Positions 19,708 to 30,380 of a DNA stretch of 64,000 nt are shown here, piece after piece (within the stretch, counting starts at the first letter, position 1; each line of letters starts with the position of its first letter). The position numbers and the translations under genes were made by a program. The DNA is taken from contig NZ_JAJSLX010000001.1 of assembly GCF_021290925.1 (NCBI RefSeq), positions 1,674,001-1,738,000 on the forward strand. Reading direction: 5' to 3'. The DNA is from Sessilibacter corallicola (lineage in GTDB: Bacteria > Pseudomonadota > Gammaproteobacteria > Pseudomonadales > Cellvibrionaceae). The notes beneath the pieces were generated by a model that was not told the origin of the DNA, ran no database searches, and saw nothing but the letters and a program-made list of their open reading frames with translations.

Positions 19708-20532
19708 CTAGGCGGTTAGCGATTGTCGGATTTTATTAATAACCGATTGCGTTTCTGGTCTTACACCGCGCCACAAATAAAAAGACTCAGCGGCTTGGCA
19801 AACCAACATGCCTAAGCCATCGGCAATATTCACCGCTTTATTCTCCGCAGCCCAATTCATAAATACGGTCGGCTTGGCGCCGTAGGTTAAATCGTAAGCA
19901 AAAGTGTTCTTATCAATAATATTTTCTGGCAACGGTGGTAATTCACCAGTAAGGCTTGCCGATGTACCATTGATAATCATATCGAAAGGCGAGTTCTCCA
20001 GATCGGTAAATCCGCAGCCTTTAATGTTGCCGTAACGGGAGAAAAGCTTGGCTAACTCATCGGCTTTACTGGCAGTGCGATTGGCAACAACAACGGAGCT
20101 TGGGTTTGCTTCTAAAATTGGTTGCAGAATTCCACGAACAGCACCACCAGCGCCAAGAACTAATAGTTTTTTGCCGGCTAACGACCAACCTAAGTTTTCG
20201 GTAATGTCATACACCAATCCAAAACCGTCTGTATTGTCGCCGTAAAACTTTCCATCCTTTATTAATAAGGTATTAACCGCACCGGCATTTTCTGCTCTCT
20301 CTGATAATTCCTGAGCCATCGAAAAAGCATCCAATTTAAATGGCGCGGTAATATTCAAACCTCGACCGCCATCGGCAAAAAATGCCTTTGCTGCTGGAAC
20401 AAATTCCCCAACTTCTGCTAATCGTTTTTCGTAAACCAACTTTTCACCCGTCGATTGTGCAAACGCTGTGTGAATGTCAGGAGATTTTGATTGAGCAATT
20501 GGGTTGCCGAATACGGCGTATAAATCTGTCAC
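19708..20532 (-). CDS. aroE: Shikimate dehydrogenase (NADP+)
   Basis: A 274-residue enzyme of the shikimate pathway that reduces 3-dehydroshikimate to shikimate. Signatures: AVFGNPIAQSKSPDIH at the amino terminus (substrate site), GGRGLNITAPFKLDA (the Lys is the catalytic K), the Rossmann loop VLGAGGAVRGIL and the NADP-binding VANRTASKA. Start ATG at 20532. It is co-oriented with hemF, from which it is separated here by the lipoprotein genes. Confidence 0.95.
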   Translation of the reverse strand: MTDLYAVFGNPIAQSKSPDIHTAFAQSTGEKLVYEKRLAEVGEFVPAAKAFFADGGRGLNITAPFKLDAFSMAQELSERAENAGAVNTLLIKDGKFYGDNTDGFGLVYDITENLGWSLAGKKLLVLGAGGAVRGILQPILEANPSSVVVANRTASKADELAKLFSRYGNIKGCGFTDLENSPFDMIINGTSASLTGELPPLPENIIDKNTFAYDLTYGAKPTVFMNWAAENKAVNIADGLGMLVCQAAESFYLWRGVRPETQSVINKIRQSLTA

Positions 20533-20759
20533 GTGTCACCTGTGCAATGTCAGTACTCTGAAGCCGATAGTCTAAACCAAAATAGCAACTTTAGTTTAGT
20601 TTATTTAATACGTTAGAAGGTCTTTACCGTCAAAAGATTTTTTTATGGTCACTGGTGAGTATAACAGTGAGAGAATTAATTGAAGGATTACACCAAATTC
20701 AACGAGTATTTATTTTAATGATTATGGCTTTGAATTAAAAATACACAGGGATAATTTTG

Positions 20760-23189
20760 ATGAGAGTGATAAACCCAAACAATTACTTTTTTGTAAGTTT
20801 TAGTTTGATTTTCATGCTGTTAATTTCAGGTTGTGGTGGCGGAGGAAATGAAAACGACGACAATATTTTCCCCGTCATTACAGTGTCCACCAATAGTGAA
20901 TCAGCAGAGGCTTTAAGTGGGTTTGTTATCGATATTGACGTAGATGTACCTAACGGCGATGAGTTATTGGAATTACTAGTTTTTGATATACCTGACTGGG
21001 CATTTTATGACGAAGAAAATCGCCGAGTTTTTGGTAGACCTGATTTGGCATCCGTTGGTGAATTTTCCATAACGGTTCAAGCGTCCGCAGGCATTGCAGT
21101 CACTCAAGAATTATTTAATTTTGAAGTGGTGGACACCGGTAATATTTTACTCAGTGGTAACATCGTTGGTTCTGAAGTTAGCGGGAATGTTAATATCTCT
21201 CTCGAAGACTTTAGTGCAATACAAGATTCTCCGTTTCCGAAGTTCTCAGTTCGGTTTAATGCGCCATCAGTCCCGTCTTATTCAATGCCTATACCTGGAG
21301 ATTTGATAGAGTCTCGAGAATCAACTCTGGTTTTGATTAGGGTGGAATACCGAGATGATAGTGATCGCCTTGTTGAATTAGTGTCAACATTATCGGATAT
21401 CGATCAACTACTTATAATGGCGGGGGATAATCGTGAATTGAGCTCGGAAGAATTTCCTCGCCTGTCTGTATCAGCACTATCGACGGCACGTTTTATCCTC
21501 TCTCACGATGAAAATGGTCTACTCCCGAATACCGCTGCAGAGTTAATAGCAACTGAAAATAGCCTGTTGGCCGAAGATGTATTAAACCTAGGCGCACTCT
21601 ATCAGTTTGCTATTGATCAAGAGATTTTAGGATCAAGTGATCGGAGTTTGCTCGATGTGTTTTTAGAGGTTAATTACGAACCTTCACGAGTACTTAATAA
21701 TGCCATCGAACAACTGAATTTAATCGAAGAAAGCGGATTGACCGAAGATGAATTTTTTCGAATATTGGATGAGATCACCACAGATGTAAGCCAGCAAAGC
21801 GATGTGACTGCGTCGTTCATTGCGGAAAACCTGCCGGGTATGTCTGTAATGACTGCCCCTTTTTTATCGGAAGAATTACCCAATGCAATCTCGGATCCAC
21901 TGGTAATTTCAGTTCAGAACACTGGCGAAATTTATCGTAGGGTTGATGAACAAATTTCATTGGCGAGACGCTTCAATTGGCGCGCGGGTGAAAGTAATTT
22001 CAGGCTCAATTTTTTAACGTCACAAGAATCTAGTCGAACCTTCATCGATCCAATTGAGCTAATAGACCTAAATTTTGATTCTTCTACTATGACGTTCTTT
22101 ATCGACCGGTTGGAAGACTCGGAAACCATCGAAATAGAAACCACCGACATCAACTCGCAAGTTGACGTGATTTTTACTACCGAAGACCGTTGGCATGTCG
22201 TTGTTGATCGAGAAGTTGAACACAGTATTACCAATGCCGTTACCGCCGCAGGTGGTAATCCTGACGACTTTCCACCAGTACGTCAGACAATAAGGGAAAG
22301 CCGTGTTTTATTTTTGCCGAGCGAAATTAGCAATCAGAATTTAATTGCTGACGATGACTTGCAAAATAATACATGGGTAATTCCTTCAAGAAATATTTCC
22401 GAATTTAATGATCAAAATCTAAATTCAGCAAATATAACCATCGTTGATACCTACACATTCAACGAAGACGGTACCACCAGTGAAGGAGATGCGGGTGGTC
22501 CGGTGCTTGGTTGGCAAATCACTGAAAACAATCGTATCCGTCTAGAAAACTCAAATCGAGAGAACTTTGAGATTATTCCCTTTATACAAGTTGAAAATCG
22601 TTATTTAGGACTTGTAATAAAAGAAGTGGAGGATGCAATAGAAAATATCAGTATTGTTGAGTTTGCTTCAGTTGACACTGACAGTATCGATAGGTTTTTA
22701 GAAGAACTTGAATTGCCTGCTAGAACAATGAACTCAGCGCCATTTTGGTTGCAGGTTAATGGAGACCGTAGACCAAATAATTTCCGTGATGATGGACTAT
22801 TAAATGTTGATCAAATTAATGGCTTCTTGTTTGATTCAAGTCGAGATTTAAGACAAGTCAACGGTATTCTAGGTCCGTGTATACAGGGTATTGAAGGCTG
22901 TTTTATATCATCAACAAATACCAATCGTTTAGATAATCTTTCGAATCCAATTCGATTTAATCGCGTGATCAACCCCAATGCGCCATTAAATGAACAAATT
23001 ACCGAAACGGTTGAATGGCAAGTTATTAGTTACGATGCAATGTCAGAAACTGCAGTTGTGATTTTATCCATCCAAACTAATGAAGCGGTCAATAATTTCT
23101 CTGTAGCGCCACGAATTCTTGTGTTGCAGCAGAGAAATTTGAATGAATGGCGCGACGCCTTTTTTTCCTCACCACTTGCAATTCAATAA
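20760..23189 (+). CDS. Large surface lipoprotein with Ig-like domain, paralogue 1
   Basis: An 809-residue lipoprotein precursor. The signal ends in a lipobox with acylated Cys25 (LLISGCGGGG). Residues of about 35-125 form an Ig-like, putative He_PIG/cadherin-like domain (IPDWAFYDEENRRVFGRPDLASVGEF). The rest is acidic and has no motif I know. An AGGGA site precedes the ATG at 20760. It is clearly related to the two genes downstream, most strongly to the third: shared blocks include SSEEFPRL, ENSLLAED, LPGMSVMTAPFLS and the end QQRNLNEWRDAF. Likely outer-membrane anchored; function unknown. Confidence 0.82.
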   Translation: MRVINPNNYFFVSFSLIFMLLISGCGGGGNENDDNIFPVITVSTNSESAEALSGFVIDIDVDVPNGDELLELLVFDIPDWAFYDEENRRVFGRPDLASVGEFSITVQASAGIAVTQELFNFEVVDTGNILLSGNIVGSEVSGNVNISLEDFSAIQDSPFPKFSVRFNAPSVPSYSMPIPGDLIESRESTLVLIRVEYRDDSDRLVELVSTLSDIDQLLIMAGDNRELSSEEFPRLSVSALSTARFILSHDENGLLPNTAAELIATENSLLAEDVLNLGALYQFAIDQEILGSSDRSLLDVFLEVNYEPSRVLNNAIEQLNLIEESGLTEDEFFRILDEITTDVSQQSDVTASFIAENLPGMSVMTAPFLSEELPNAISDPLVISVQNTGEIYRRVDEQISLARRFNWRAGESNFRLNFLTSQESSRTFIDPIELIDLNFDSSTMTFFIDRLEDSETIEIETTDINSQVDVIFTTEDRWHVVVDREVEHSITNAVTAAGGNPDDFPPVRQTIRESRVLFLPSEISNQNLIADDDLQNNTWVIPSRNISEFNDQNLNSANITIVDTYTFNEDGTTSEGDAGGPVLGWQITENNRIRLENSNRENFEIIPFIQVENRYLGLVIKEVEDAIENISIVEFASVDTDSIDRFLEELELPARTMNSAPFWLQVNGDRRPNNFRDDGLLNVDQINGFLFDSSRDLRQVNGILGPCIQGIEGCFISSTNTNRLDNLSNPIRFNRVINPNAPLNEQITETVEWQVISYDAMSETAVVILSIQTNEAVNNFSVAPRILVLQQRNLNEWRDAFFSSPLAIQ

Positions 23190-23197
23190 GCTATCTA

Positions 23198-23260
23198 CAA
23201 AAAGCCCAGCAAACCTGGGCTAGTAATAATGGATTAGATCGGCAGGAAAAATAGGAAATT
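23198..23260. repeat. Duplicated 3' element with minus-oriented terminator-like hairpin
   Basis: The hairpin AGCCCAG-CAAAC-CTGGGCT (23203-23221) is followed by TAGTAATAATGGATTAGA. A near copy follows paralogue 3 at 28582-28640. The T-run lies on the minus-strand side (AAAAA at 23198-23203), so it would stop minus-strand transcripts, yet no minus-strand gene ends here. It looks like a passenger of a gene duplication. Confidence 0.7.
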
Positions 23261-23636
23261 CTATCAGAAGGATGAATCTTAATTCTTGCTGATAATGTTA
23301 TCAGAGCTTTATATTTTGCTACCTAATTAACGCTCTTAAATTGTTAAAACGAGTCATTTAGTTTCTTGAGTGATACAAATTTTTTCAGTTCTGAATTTCC
23401 TAGATTTAAAAAAGTGTACGTAAGATGAACGTATTTATATCGAATATGACATACAAATCCACCTAATACACTTTAAAATTAATGTTTAGTGGGAGTTCTA
23501 AATGAGTATAGACACTTGTAATTAGGTTTATAAGTTTGTGGTTGCTGAAGTTCAAGACTAGGGTCTGTACCACACTCAGATGTGGTTGAAAATTATACAT
23601 AATTAAAGGGGGTGTGAGATTAATATTTCGTCGATT
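23261..23636. other. Intergenic region before lipoprotein paralogue 2
   Basis: About 375 AT-rich bases without a credible frame. A strong purine-rich stretch AAAGGGGGTGTGAG lies at about 23604-23617, further from the annotated GTG start than normal. No other element could be supported. Confidence 0.35.
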
Positions 23637-26108
23637 GTGTCTAAAGCTACGATAATGGCTGCTTTCTGCTCACTGGTAGCTTGTGGGGGAGGTTCGAATA
23701 ACACAGACTCTGAAAGAGTGTCGAATAATTCACCGATATTGAGTGCGCCGGAGCCTGTATTTGTTTTTGAAGATCAAGAAATCACAATACAGCTAATGGC
23801 GACTGATAGAGATAATGATGAACTAACTTTTTCTGGTTCAAATCTCCCTCAATGGTTAAGTCTTGATTCTGAGACAGGTGTTTTGATGGGCACGCCGACC
23901 CGGGCCGATGTTGGTGTATTTGATTCTGTATCTGTATTTGTGAGTGACGGAAGTAATATTGCCAGTTCAGAGATTTCTTTAGAAGTTATCCAAGCAGAGA
24001 ACCTTACCATTACAGGCCGTGTAACCGGTGTGGATCTGCCTGAAACACAATTTATCGTTTCTATTCTAGACAATATCGGGCGAGCGGCATTTAGGAACTT
24101 TCAGCCCTCGGTTAATTCTAGGTTTGCATCGACAGGCAACCCAGATAATCAATCAAACCTTATTAGAGATGCCGTTATTGGTGATGATGGTGACTTTCAA
24201 TTTAATTTAATAATTCCAGAAAATTCTTTTTCCGGTAGCGAATTGTTAGAGATCAGGGCAGTTGGTGTTGGAGTACAAGATCATATTGAATTGGTTAGCC
24301 AAGTAGGTAGTTTAGATTTTTTACTTGAATCTGCAGATGAAAATAAAGTTGTCAGTGAGAACAACTTACTTAGGTTAAATATCTCACCCGTTTCTACAGC
24401 GTTAGCAATTCAAACTCAAACTTTAAATGGTAATGTAGCAACAACCGATTGGGAATTGATTCAAGATATAGAACGGTCTATTTTATTGGATGATCTATTA
24501 GCTCTTGCAGCAGACATTACTGCACTAGGCCGATTGCCGAACGTAGAGATTCCGTTCGGTCAAAGTTTATTAGAAGTTTTGACCTCACCTGATAATTCAT
24601 TGGAAGATACAGTAGACCAATTATTTTTACTAAATAACCTATTTAACGTTGATGGTTCTTTAATTGAAAGTTTTGATGACTTAATGACTGAAGTTCAGGC
24701 TGATGTTATCGCTACAGAATTTATTAACGATGAATTTGTGACAAATAGTCTAATCGGCGAACCAATAATAATTGGGCGTGAGTTTATTCCTGGGACTCAT
24801 CCCTCGATATTTTCAGTTAACATACAGTTAAATGCCAATGGCACAGGCAGTCTAAATCAGTTCAATAATACGGATATTGATACAATAGACATAAGTTGGG
24901 AAGTGTCAGATGGCGCAATATCGATAGCTATTGAAGATCAAGTGTTATCTGATGTGGATACTTTTAGACTAAGAGAAGATTTCGGAGTCGACCCTGAAAT
25001 AGCTAACCTTATAATAAACAATATACTCAACGGTACATTAGAGAATAGGTTTATTGATTTGGAAATTACTGATCAACAAATTGTAATTAATGGCTTGTCT
25101 CAAACTGAGTTAGGAATTGCCGCCGTTATCGAACACACATTTGTTGTGCAGTTAGCAGCTATTTTAGCTGAAATAGGATTTGAGGAAGAATTTTCTGAGT
25201 CTCCAAGTATTGGTACATTGAGTGGTAATCGTCAATTACTTACTGGTACCAATCTTCAATTTGAAGTCGAAGACTTTTCAAATCAAAGTTGGGCGATTCC
25301 AGTTCTTTCAAGCTTTGGTATTCCTCTTGGCGGTGGCACTATCGAAAGGTCTGTTCATGACCTATTTGAATTTAATTCTGATGGTACCTCTACCCCGGGA
25401 TTATTATCAGATGAGACTTTTACATGGAGTATAGTAGAAGGCAAATTAGAAATAGAAACTCTAGATGAACAATTCACAATTACTCCTTTAATTGAAACCA
25501 ATGACGATACTTTTATTTTAGTTGATAGAGTAAATAGCTTCGGTGATAGAGTCATAACCACAGACAATATGACAAAACTTGAGTCAGAAAATATAGAGCT
25601 GTTCGGACAGGATTTCGTATTACCAAATTTAACATCTGGTTCAGGCGTAATATGGCAGACAGGGGTCACCGCTCGTTCTAATCCGGGAAATTTCAACTCT
25701 CAAGGCCAGCTAAATGTTGACGTTATATTTGGCTGGGGTTTTGTGCAAGGTAGCGACAATCAAGTCTCATGGATTTCGGGTAGCCCGGACGAAAGTGACT
25801 GCTTAGAGCGTCGCAATGAAGAGTGTTTTTCAACTTTCACTGGAAGAAACCTCGAAATAGACGGTTCGAGTCTTACATTAAATGTGCAAGATCGAGAAAA
25901 CTTATTCCGTCAAAGGCATTGGAATGTTTTAAGTTATGATCCACTAGCTGGTCGAGCCAGAATCTTAGAATTTACGATAATAGAGCTGGATGGTTTGGAA
26001 GGTAATATAGCCATCGAGCCAAGGATTAATGTATTTCAATTGATTGATTTAGCCGATTATTCAAGAGAATACGCCGATTCAACGTCATTATTTGAAGTTG
26101 AAGAGTAA
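23637..26108 (+). CDS. Large surface lipoprotein with Ig-like domain, paralogue 2
   Basis: An 823-residue relative of its neighbours. The annotated GTG start gives a very short signal peptide with lipobox Cys16 (SLVACGGGS). The Ig-like domain is clearest in this copy (LPQWLSLDSETGVLMGTPTRADVG, a classic putative-Ig signature). It then diverges from the other two but keeps the overall plan (LRLNISPVSTALAIQ, FEFNSDGTSTPG, W-rich carboxyl domain). The start is uncertain: the best purine-rich site is about 20 bases upstream and fits a rare ATT codon near 23619 better than the GTG. Function unknown. Confidence 0.78.
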   Translation: MSKATIMAAFCSLVACGGGSNNTDSERVSNNSPILSAPEPVFVFEDQEITIQLMATDRDNDELTFSGSNLPQWLSLDSETGVLMGTPTRADVGVFDSVSVFVSDGSNIASSEISLEVIQAENLTITGRVTGVDLPETQFIVSILDNIGRAAFRNFQPSVNSRFASTGNPDNQSNLIRDAVIGDDGDFQFNLIIPENSFSGSELLEIRAVGVGVQDHIELVSQVGSLDFLLESADENKVVSENNLLRLNISPVSTALAIQTQTLNGNVATTDWELIQDIERSILLDDLLALAADITALGRLPNVEIPFGQSLLEVLTSPDNSLEDTVDQLFLLNNLFNVDGSLIESFDDLMTEVQADVIATEFINDEFVTNSLIGEPIIIGREFIPGTHPSIFSVNIQLNANGTGSLNQFNNTDIDTIDISWEVSDGAISIAIEDQVLSDVDTFRLREDFGVDPEIANLIINNILNGTLENRFIDLEITDQQIVINGLSQTELGIAAVIEHTFVVQLAAILAEIGFEEEFSESPSIGTLSGNRQLLTGTNLQFEVEDFSNQSWAIPVLSSFGIPLGGGTIERSVHDLFEFNSDGTSTPGLLSDETFTWSIVEGKLEIETLDEQFTITPLIETNDDTFILVDRVNSFGDRVITTDNMTKLESENIELFGQDFVLPNLTSGSGVIWQTGVTARSNPGNFNSQGQLNVDVIFGWGFVQGSDNQVSWISGSPDESDCLERRNEECFSTFTGRNLEIDGSSLTLNVQDRENLFRQRHWNVLSYDPLAGRARILEFTIIELDGLEGNIAIEPRINVFQLIDLADYSREYADSTSLFEVEE

Positions 26109-26124
26109 AGAAGGAAGAATTTAC

Positions 26125-28572
26125 ATGGAAATAAAAAATAATCTTTCATTATTTAGCATGAAGTTTTTAGTGTTAATTTTTCCCGTTTTCATTATTGCTT
26201 GTGGCGGCTCTAATTCCAATCGAGAAAATGATAGAATAACAAATAATCGGGAAAATGCTGCACCCATCGTAAATGTAGAGTTGAGTGACACAGTCGCTAG
26301 AGAATTTAATGAATTTACTATTAATATTTTGATTGTAGATGAAGATGAAGATGATATTTTAGTAGAAATCGAAAATTTACCTTCCTGGGCGGAGTTTGAT
26401 CCTGAGCTGTTAATAATTTCTGGGTTGCCACAACCTGCAGATGTCGGAAGTGTTAATAACGTTACAATTATTGCTGACGACGGTACGAACCAAACAAGAT
26501 TAACAACAGTTGTTGAAGTGGTGGATACAGAAAGTCTTGTTTTATCTGGAAATATTTACGGTGTTGAGTTCGATGAGTATGTAGTCTCTTTAGAGATTGT
26601 TGGCGGACAGCTGGAAGGGTTTGAATTCTTTCAAAATTTCAAGCCAGATAATTTTACTGGTAATTTTTCGATTGATATACCGGTTGATATACTCAGCCAG
26701 CTTCCTGATGATTTAATAATGCTTAGAGTCCAGGAAAATTCTGATGATACACCAACGTTAAATGAGCTCGTGTCGGTATTGGGCGTCGTTGATGATCTCA
26801 TTAATTTGGCTGGAGAAGATAACGAACTAACTTCGGACGAATTTCCAAGACTTAACTTGTCTCCTGTTTCAACGGCGAAATACCTCTATTCGATTTCAAA
26901 TGGATTACCTGAGACGTTTGATGAGCTAATCGATAGTGAAAATTCACTTCTTGCTGAAGATATTATTAAACTTGCTGCGCTTTATCGATTTACAATAGAG
27001 GAGTCAATTGACTTTAATGCGAATCGATTAACAACCGTTTTCTCTCGATTAGATTTGAATCCGTTATTTGAAATTACAAATGTAATTGAGCAATTGGATC
27101 TGGAGTCACTTTCAACTCAATCAGCCGAAGCAATTATTGTTTCAATAGAAGAGTTAAAACCTATAGTTATGGCTGAAAGTGGAATCTCGAGTTCGTTTAT
27201 TGTTAAGGAACTACCGGGGATATCTGTTATTACTCAACCTTTCTTATCTGGTGAATTACCTTATGTAGTTGCCGATGTAGCCGATATTGGTTTTAACGGG
27301 CGCGGAGAATTCCATCATCGATACAACGAAGGACTACAATGGATTCGTAGATTTGGATGGAGGGTATCTGATTCTCAGTTCACTATGGAATTCGATTCTG
27401 CTCAAGAACCAGGACGTGTGGTTGTTCCAAGAAATAGATTAATTGAGGACTTTGGTTTTGATCAAGATGTTGTCGATTTTTTTGCAAACCTTGAAGTTCC
27501 TCAAGATTTGATTCAGGTGAGAAGTACAGATTTGAGAACTGATTATAACGTGGTATTTGTCACTGAAGATCGGTGGCAATTGGTTGTTGAGCGAGAAGTG
27601 GAGAACAACATTGGATTCGCTGTTAGCCAAGCGGGAGGATCTTTTGATCAATTCTCTCCAGTTACCCATTCTATAAGGGAAAATCGAGTTTTAATCACTT
27701 CCGCGATCACTGATAATAGAGGACTAATCCTTTCGGAAGATTTAATTGATCGGCCTTGGGCTTTACCTTCGAGAAATATTATAGATTTTGATAGACGGGG
27801 ACTCGATAGAGGAAATGTAGTTCTCCCGGAAATATACACGCTATTTGGCGACGGGTTCTCTAGTGAGGGGGACAACGGTGGACCTGTCTACGAATGGTCA
27901 ATCCAAGATACTGATGCAATAGTTTTGGATGTGCCACTTCGAGAATCTTATACGATACATCCAATATTCGAATTAGATAATCGTTATTTTGGTTACGTAA
28001 GGGAAGAATTTAACGGGTTTTTGGAGCTTCTTGGAACCGTTGAATTTGCACAGGTTGATGAACAATCATCGGTATTATTTAACGATGAATTGGTTTTGCC
28101 AGAAATTTCCTCAGAGTCTGCGCCGTTTTGGCTTCGAATTAATGGGAAACGATCACCAGAAAACTTCCGGGAAGATGGGCTTTTAAGTATAGAGAATATT
28201 TCAGGTTTTTTATTTGATACAAACGGAAATTTAAGGGAAGTTAATGGAATAAACAATGACTGTTTAGAAAATAATACCCCTTGTTTTCAGGTTTCCGAAG
28301 AAGCGTCGTCATTAGACAATAACGATAATCCTGTGGCTTTTTCGAGGCAAGGAGATTTTAATTTTTCTTTGGGTGATTTCAGTATAATAAATACTCGTTG
28401 GAGAGTGTTGGATTATGATCAAGAAACAGAGCTGGTGTTGATTATCCTGAGTGAATTAGATAGTTCAGAGTCTACTAATGCAGTAACTCCACCTAAACTA
28501 ATACAGCTGCAAAAGCGTAATCTTAATGAATGGCGAGAGGAGTTTTTAGCATCTGGATTAGTAGTAAATTAA
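26125..28572 (+). CDS. Large surface lipoprotein with Ig-like domain, paralogue 3
   Basis: An 815-residue precursor with lipobox Cys26 (VFIIACGGSN), an Ig-like domain (LPSWAEFDPELLIISGLPQPADVG) and the same later blocks as paralogue 1 (TSDEFPRLNLSP, ENSLLAEDI, LPGISVITQPFLS, QKRNLNEWREEF). The ATG at 26125 has GGAAG eight bases upstream; it starts only 16 bases after paralogue 2 ends, so the two are probably one operon. Function unknown; an extracellular binding or adhesion role is only a guess from the Ig fold. Confidence 0.82.
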   Translation: MEIKNNLSLFSMKFLVLIFPVFIIACGGSNSNRENDRITNNRENAAPIVNVELSDTVAREFNEFTINILIVDEDEDDILVEIENLPSWAEFDPELLIISGLPQPADVGSVNNVTIIADDGTNQTRLTTVVEVVDTESLVLSGNIYGVEFDEYVVSLEIVGGQLEGFEFFQNFKPDNFTGNFSIDIPVDILSQLPDDLIMLRVQENSDDTPTLNELVSVLGVVDDLINLAGEDNELTSDEFPRLNLSPVSTAKYLYSISNGLPETFDELIDSENSLLAEDIIKLAALYRFTIEESIDFNANRLTTVFSRLDLNPLFEITNVIEQLDLESLSTQSAEAIIVSIEELKPIVMAESGISSSFIVKELPGISVITQPFLSGELPYVVADVADIGFNGRGEFHHRYNEGLQWIRRFGWRVSDSQFTMEFDSAQEPGRVVVPRNRLIEDFGFDQDVVDFFANLEVPQDLIQVRSTDLRTDYNVVFVTEDRWQLVVEREVENNIGFAVSQAGGSFDQFSPVTHSIRENRVLITSAITDNRGLILSEDLIDRPWALPSRNIIDFDRRGLDRGNVVLPEIYTLFGDGFSSEGDNGGPVYEWSIQDTDAIVLDVPLRESYTIHPIFELDNRYFGYVREEFNGFLELLGTVEFAQVDEQSSVLFNDELVLPEISSESAPFWLRINGKRSPENFREDGLLSIENISGFLFDTNGNLREVNGINNDCLENNTPCFQVSEEASSLDNNDNPVAFSRQGDFNFSLGDFSIINTRWRVLDYDQETELVLIILSELDSSESTNAVTPPKLIQLQKRNLNEWREEFLASGLVVN

Positions 28573-28581
28573 ATATTACGT

Positions 28582-28606
28582 AAAAAAAGCCCGGCAAAGC
28601 CGGGCT
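28582..28606 (-). terminator. Terminator of hemF
   Basis: Read on the minus strand, AGCCCGGC-TTT-GCCGGGCT is followed by seven T residues. It lies 65 bases beyond the hemF stop. The same element, slightly diverged, is found after lipoprotein paralogue 1. Confidence 0.85.
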
Positions 28607-28670
28607 AGTAATGATGGATTAGACAGATAGGAAACAAAAATAAATTCCATCAAAAAAAGATGGCAGCTTA

Positions 28671-29591
<921 letters not shown>

Positions 29592-29701
29592 TTAGCATTA
29601 CGTTTTAATACGCATTCGATATGAGCGACTGACAATATGAGTCCAGTCACTTTAACTTGCGCGCAGTGTATCAGGGAAGGTTATGGCATTACTGAGATAA
29701 A

Positions 29702-30277
29702 TCAAGCCGGACGCAACACCGCACCATTAAGCAAATTGCGAATTTGTGTTGGCTGCGATTGCGGGCCAACGTTGCCGGGCGCATAAGCCAAGGGTTCACC
29801 AGGAAAATATTTCCGCACTTGAATCATGGTTTTTGCTGCTGGTAAACCACCAGGGTTGGCAGAAGTAGACACAATCGGCCCGCCGTAAAGCTCGCATATC
29901 GCTTTTACGATGGGATGGGCGCTCACCCGTACCGCAAGGGAGTTGTGTTCGCCGCGAATCCACGGTGGCGCCGTACCGTTGTGAGGAATCACCCAAGTGT
30001 TTGGCCCTGGCCAAGACTGTTCTAAGGCTTGCAAATGGTTATTAGAAAGACCTTTCAAAAATGGCGATAATTGCTCAATACTGGCCGCAACTAAAATAAC
30101 ACCTTTTTTATAAGGTCTTTGTTTGAGGTGCAGAATTTTAAAAACCGATTGCTCATTAAACGGATCACAACCCAAGCCCCAAACGGCCTCAGTAGGGTAA
30201 GTGATTAACTCGCCGCGGTGTAACGCTTGCGCAAGTTGTATGATTTTTGAATTGGATTGCCAGTGTTGCACGTTCAA
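29702..30277 (-). CDS. tsaC: Threonylcarbamoyl-AMP synthase (TsaC/Sua5/YrdC)
   Basis: A 191-residue YrdC-domain protein that makes threonylcarbamoyl-AMP for the t6A37 modification of ANN-decoding tRNAs. Seen are YPTEAVWGLGCDP, LKQRPYKKGVILV (the KRP-type substrate loop) and PIVSTSANPGGLPAA. Length matches TsaC, without the extra Sua5 domain. The start is TTG at 30277; a GTG two codons on (30271) is also possible because no strong ribosome site is visible. Confidence 0.95.
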   Translation of the reverse strand: MNVQHWQSNSKIIQLAQALHRGELITYPTEAVWGLGCDPFNEQSVFKILHLKQRPYKKGVILVAASIEQLSPFLKGLSNNHLQALEQSWPGPNTWVIPHNGTAPPWIRGEHNSLAVRVSAHPIVKAICELYGGPIVSTSANPGGLPAAKTMIQVRKYFPGEPLAYAPGNVGPQSQPTQIRNLLNGAVLRPA

Positions 30278-30380
30278 TTACCAGGCTTTATTAAATTGTT
30301 AAAAATACAATGAGATTAACTGAAGATCTTATCACACGAAACTCTATGAACGACTTGTACTTAACTAGAATTGGAGTTTT

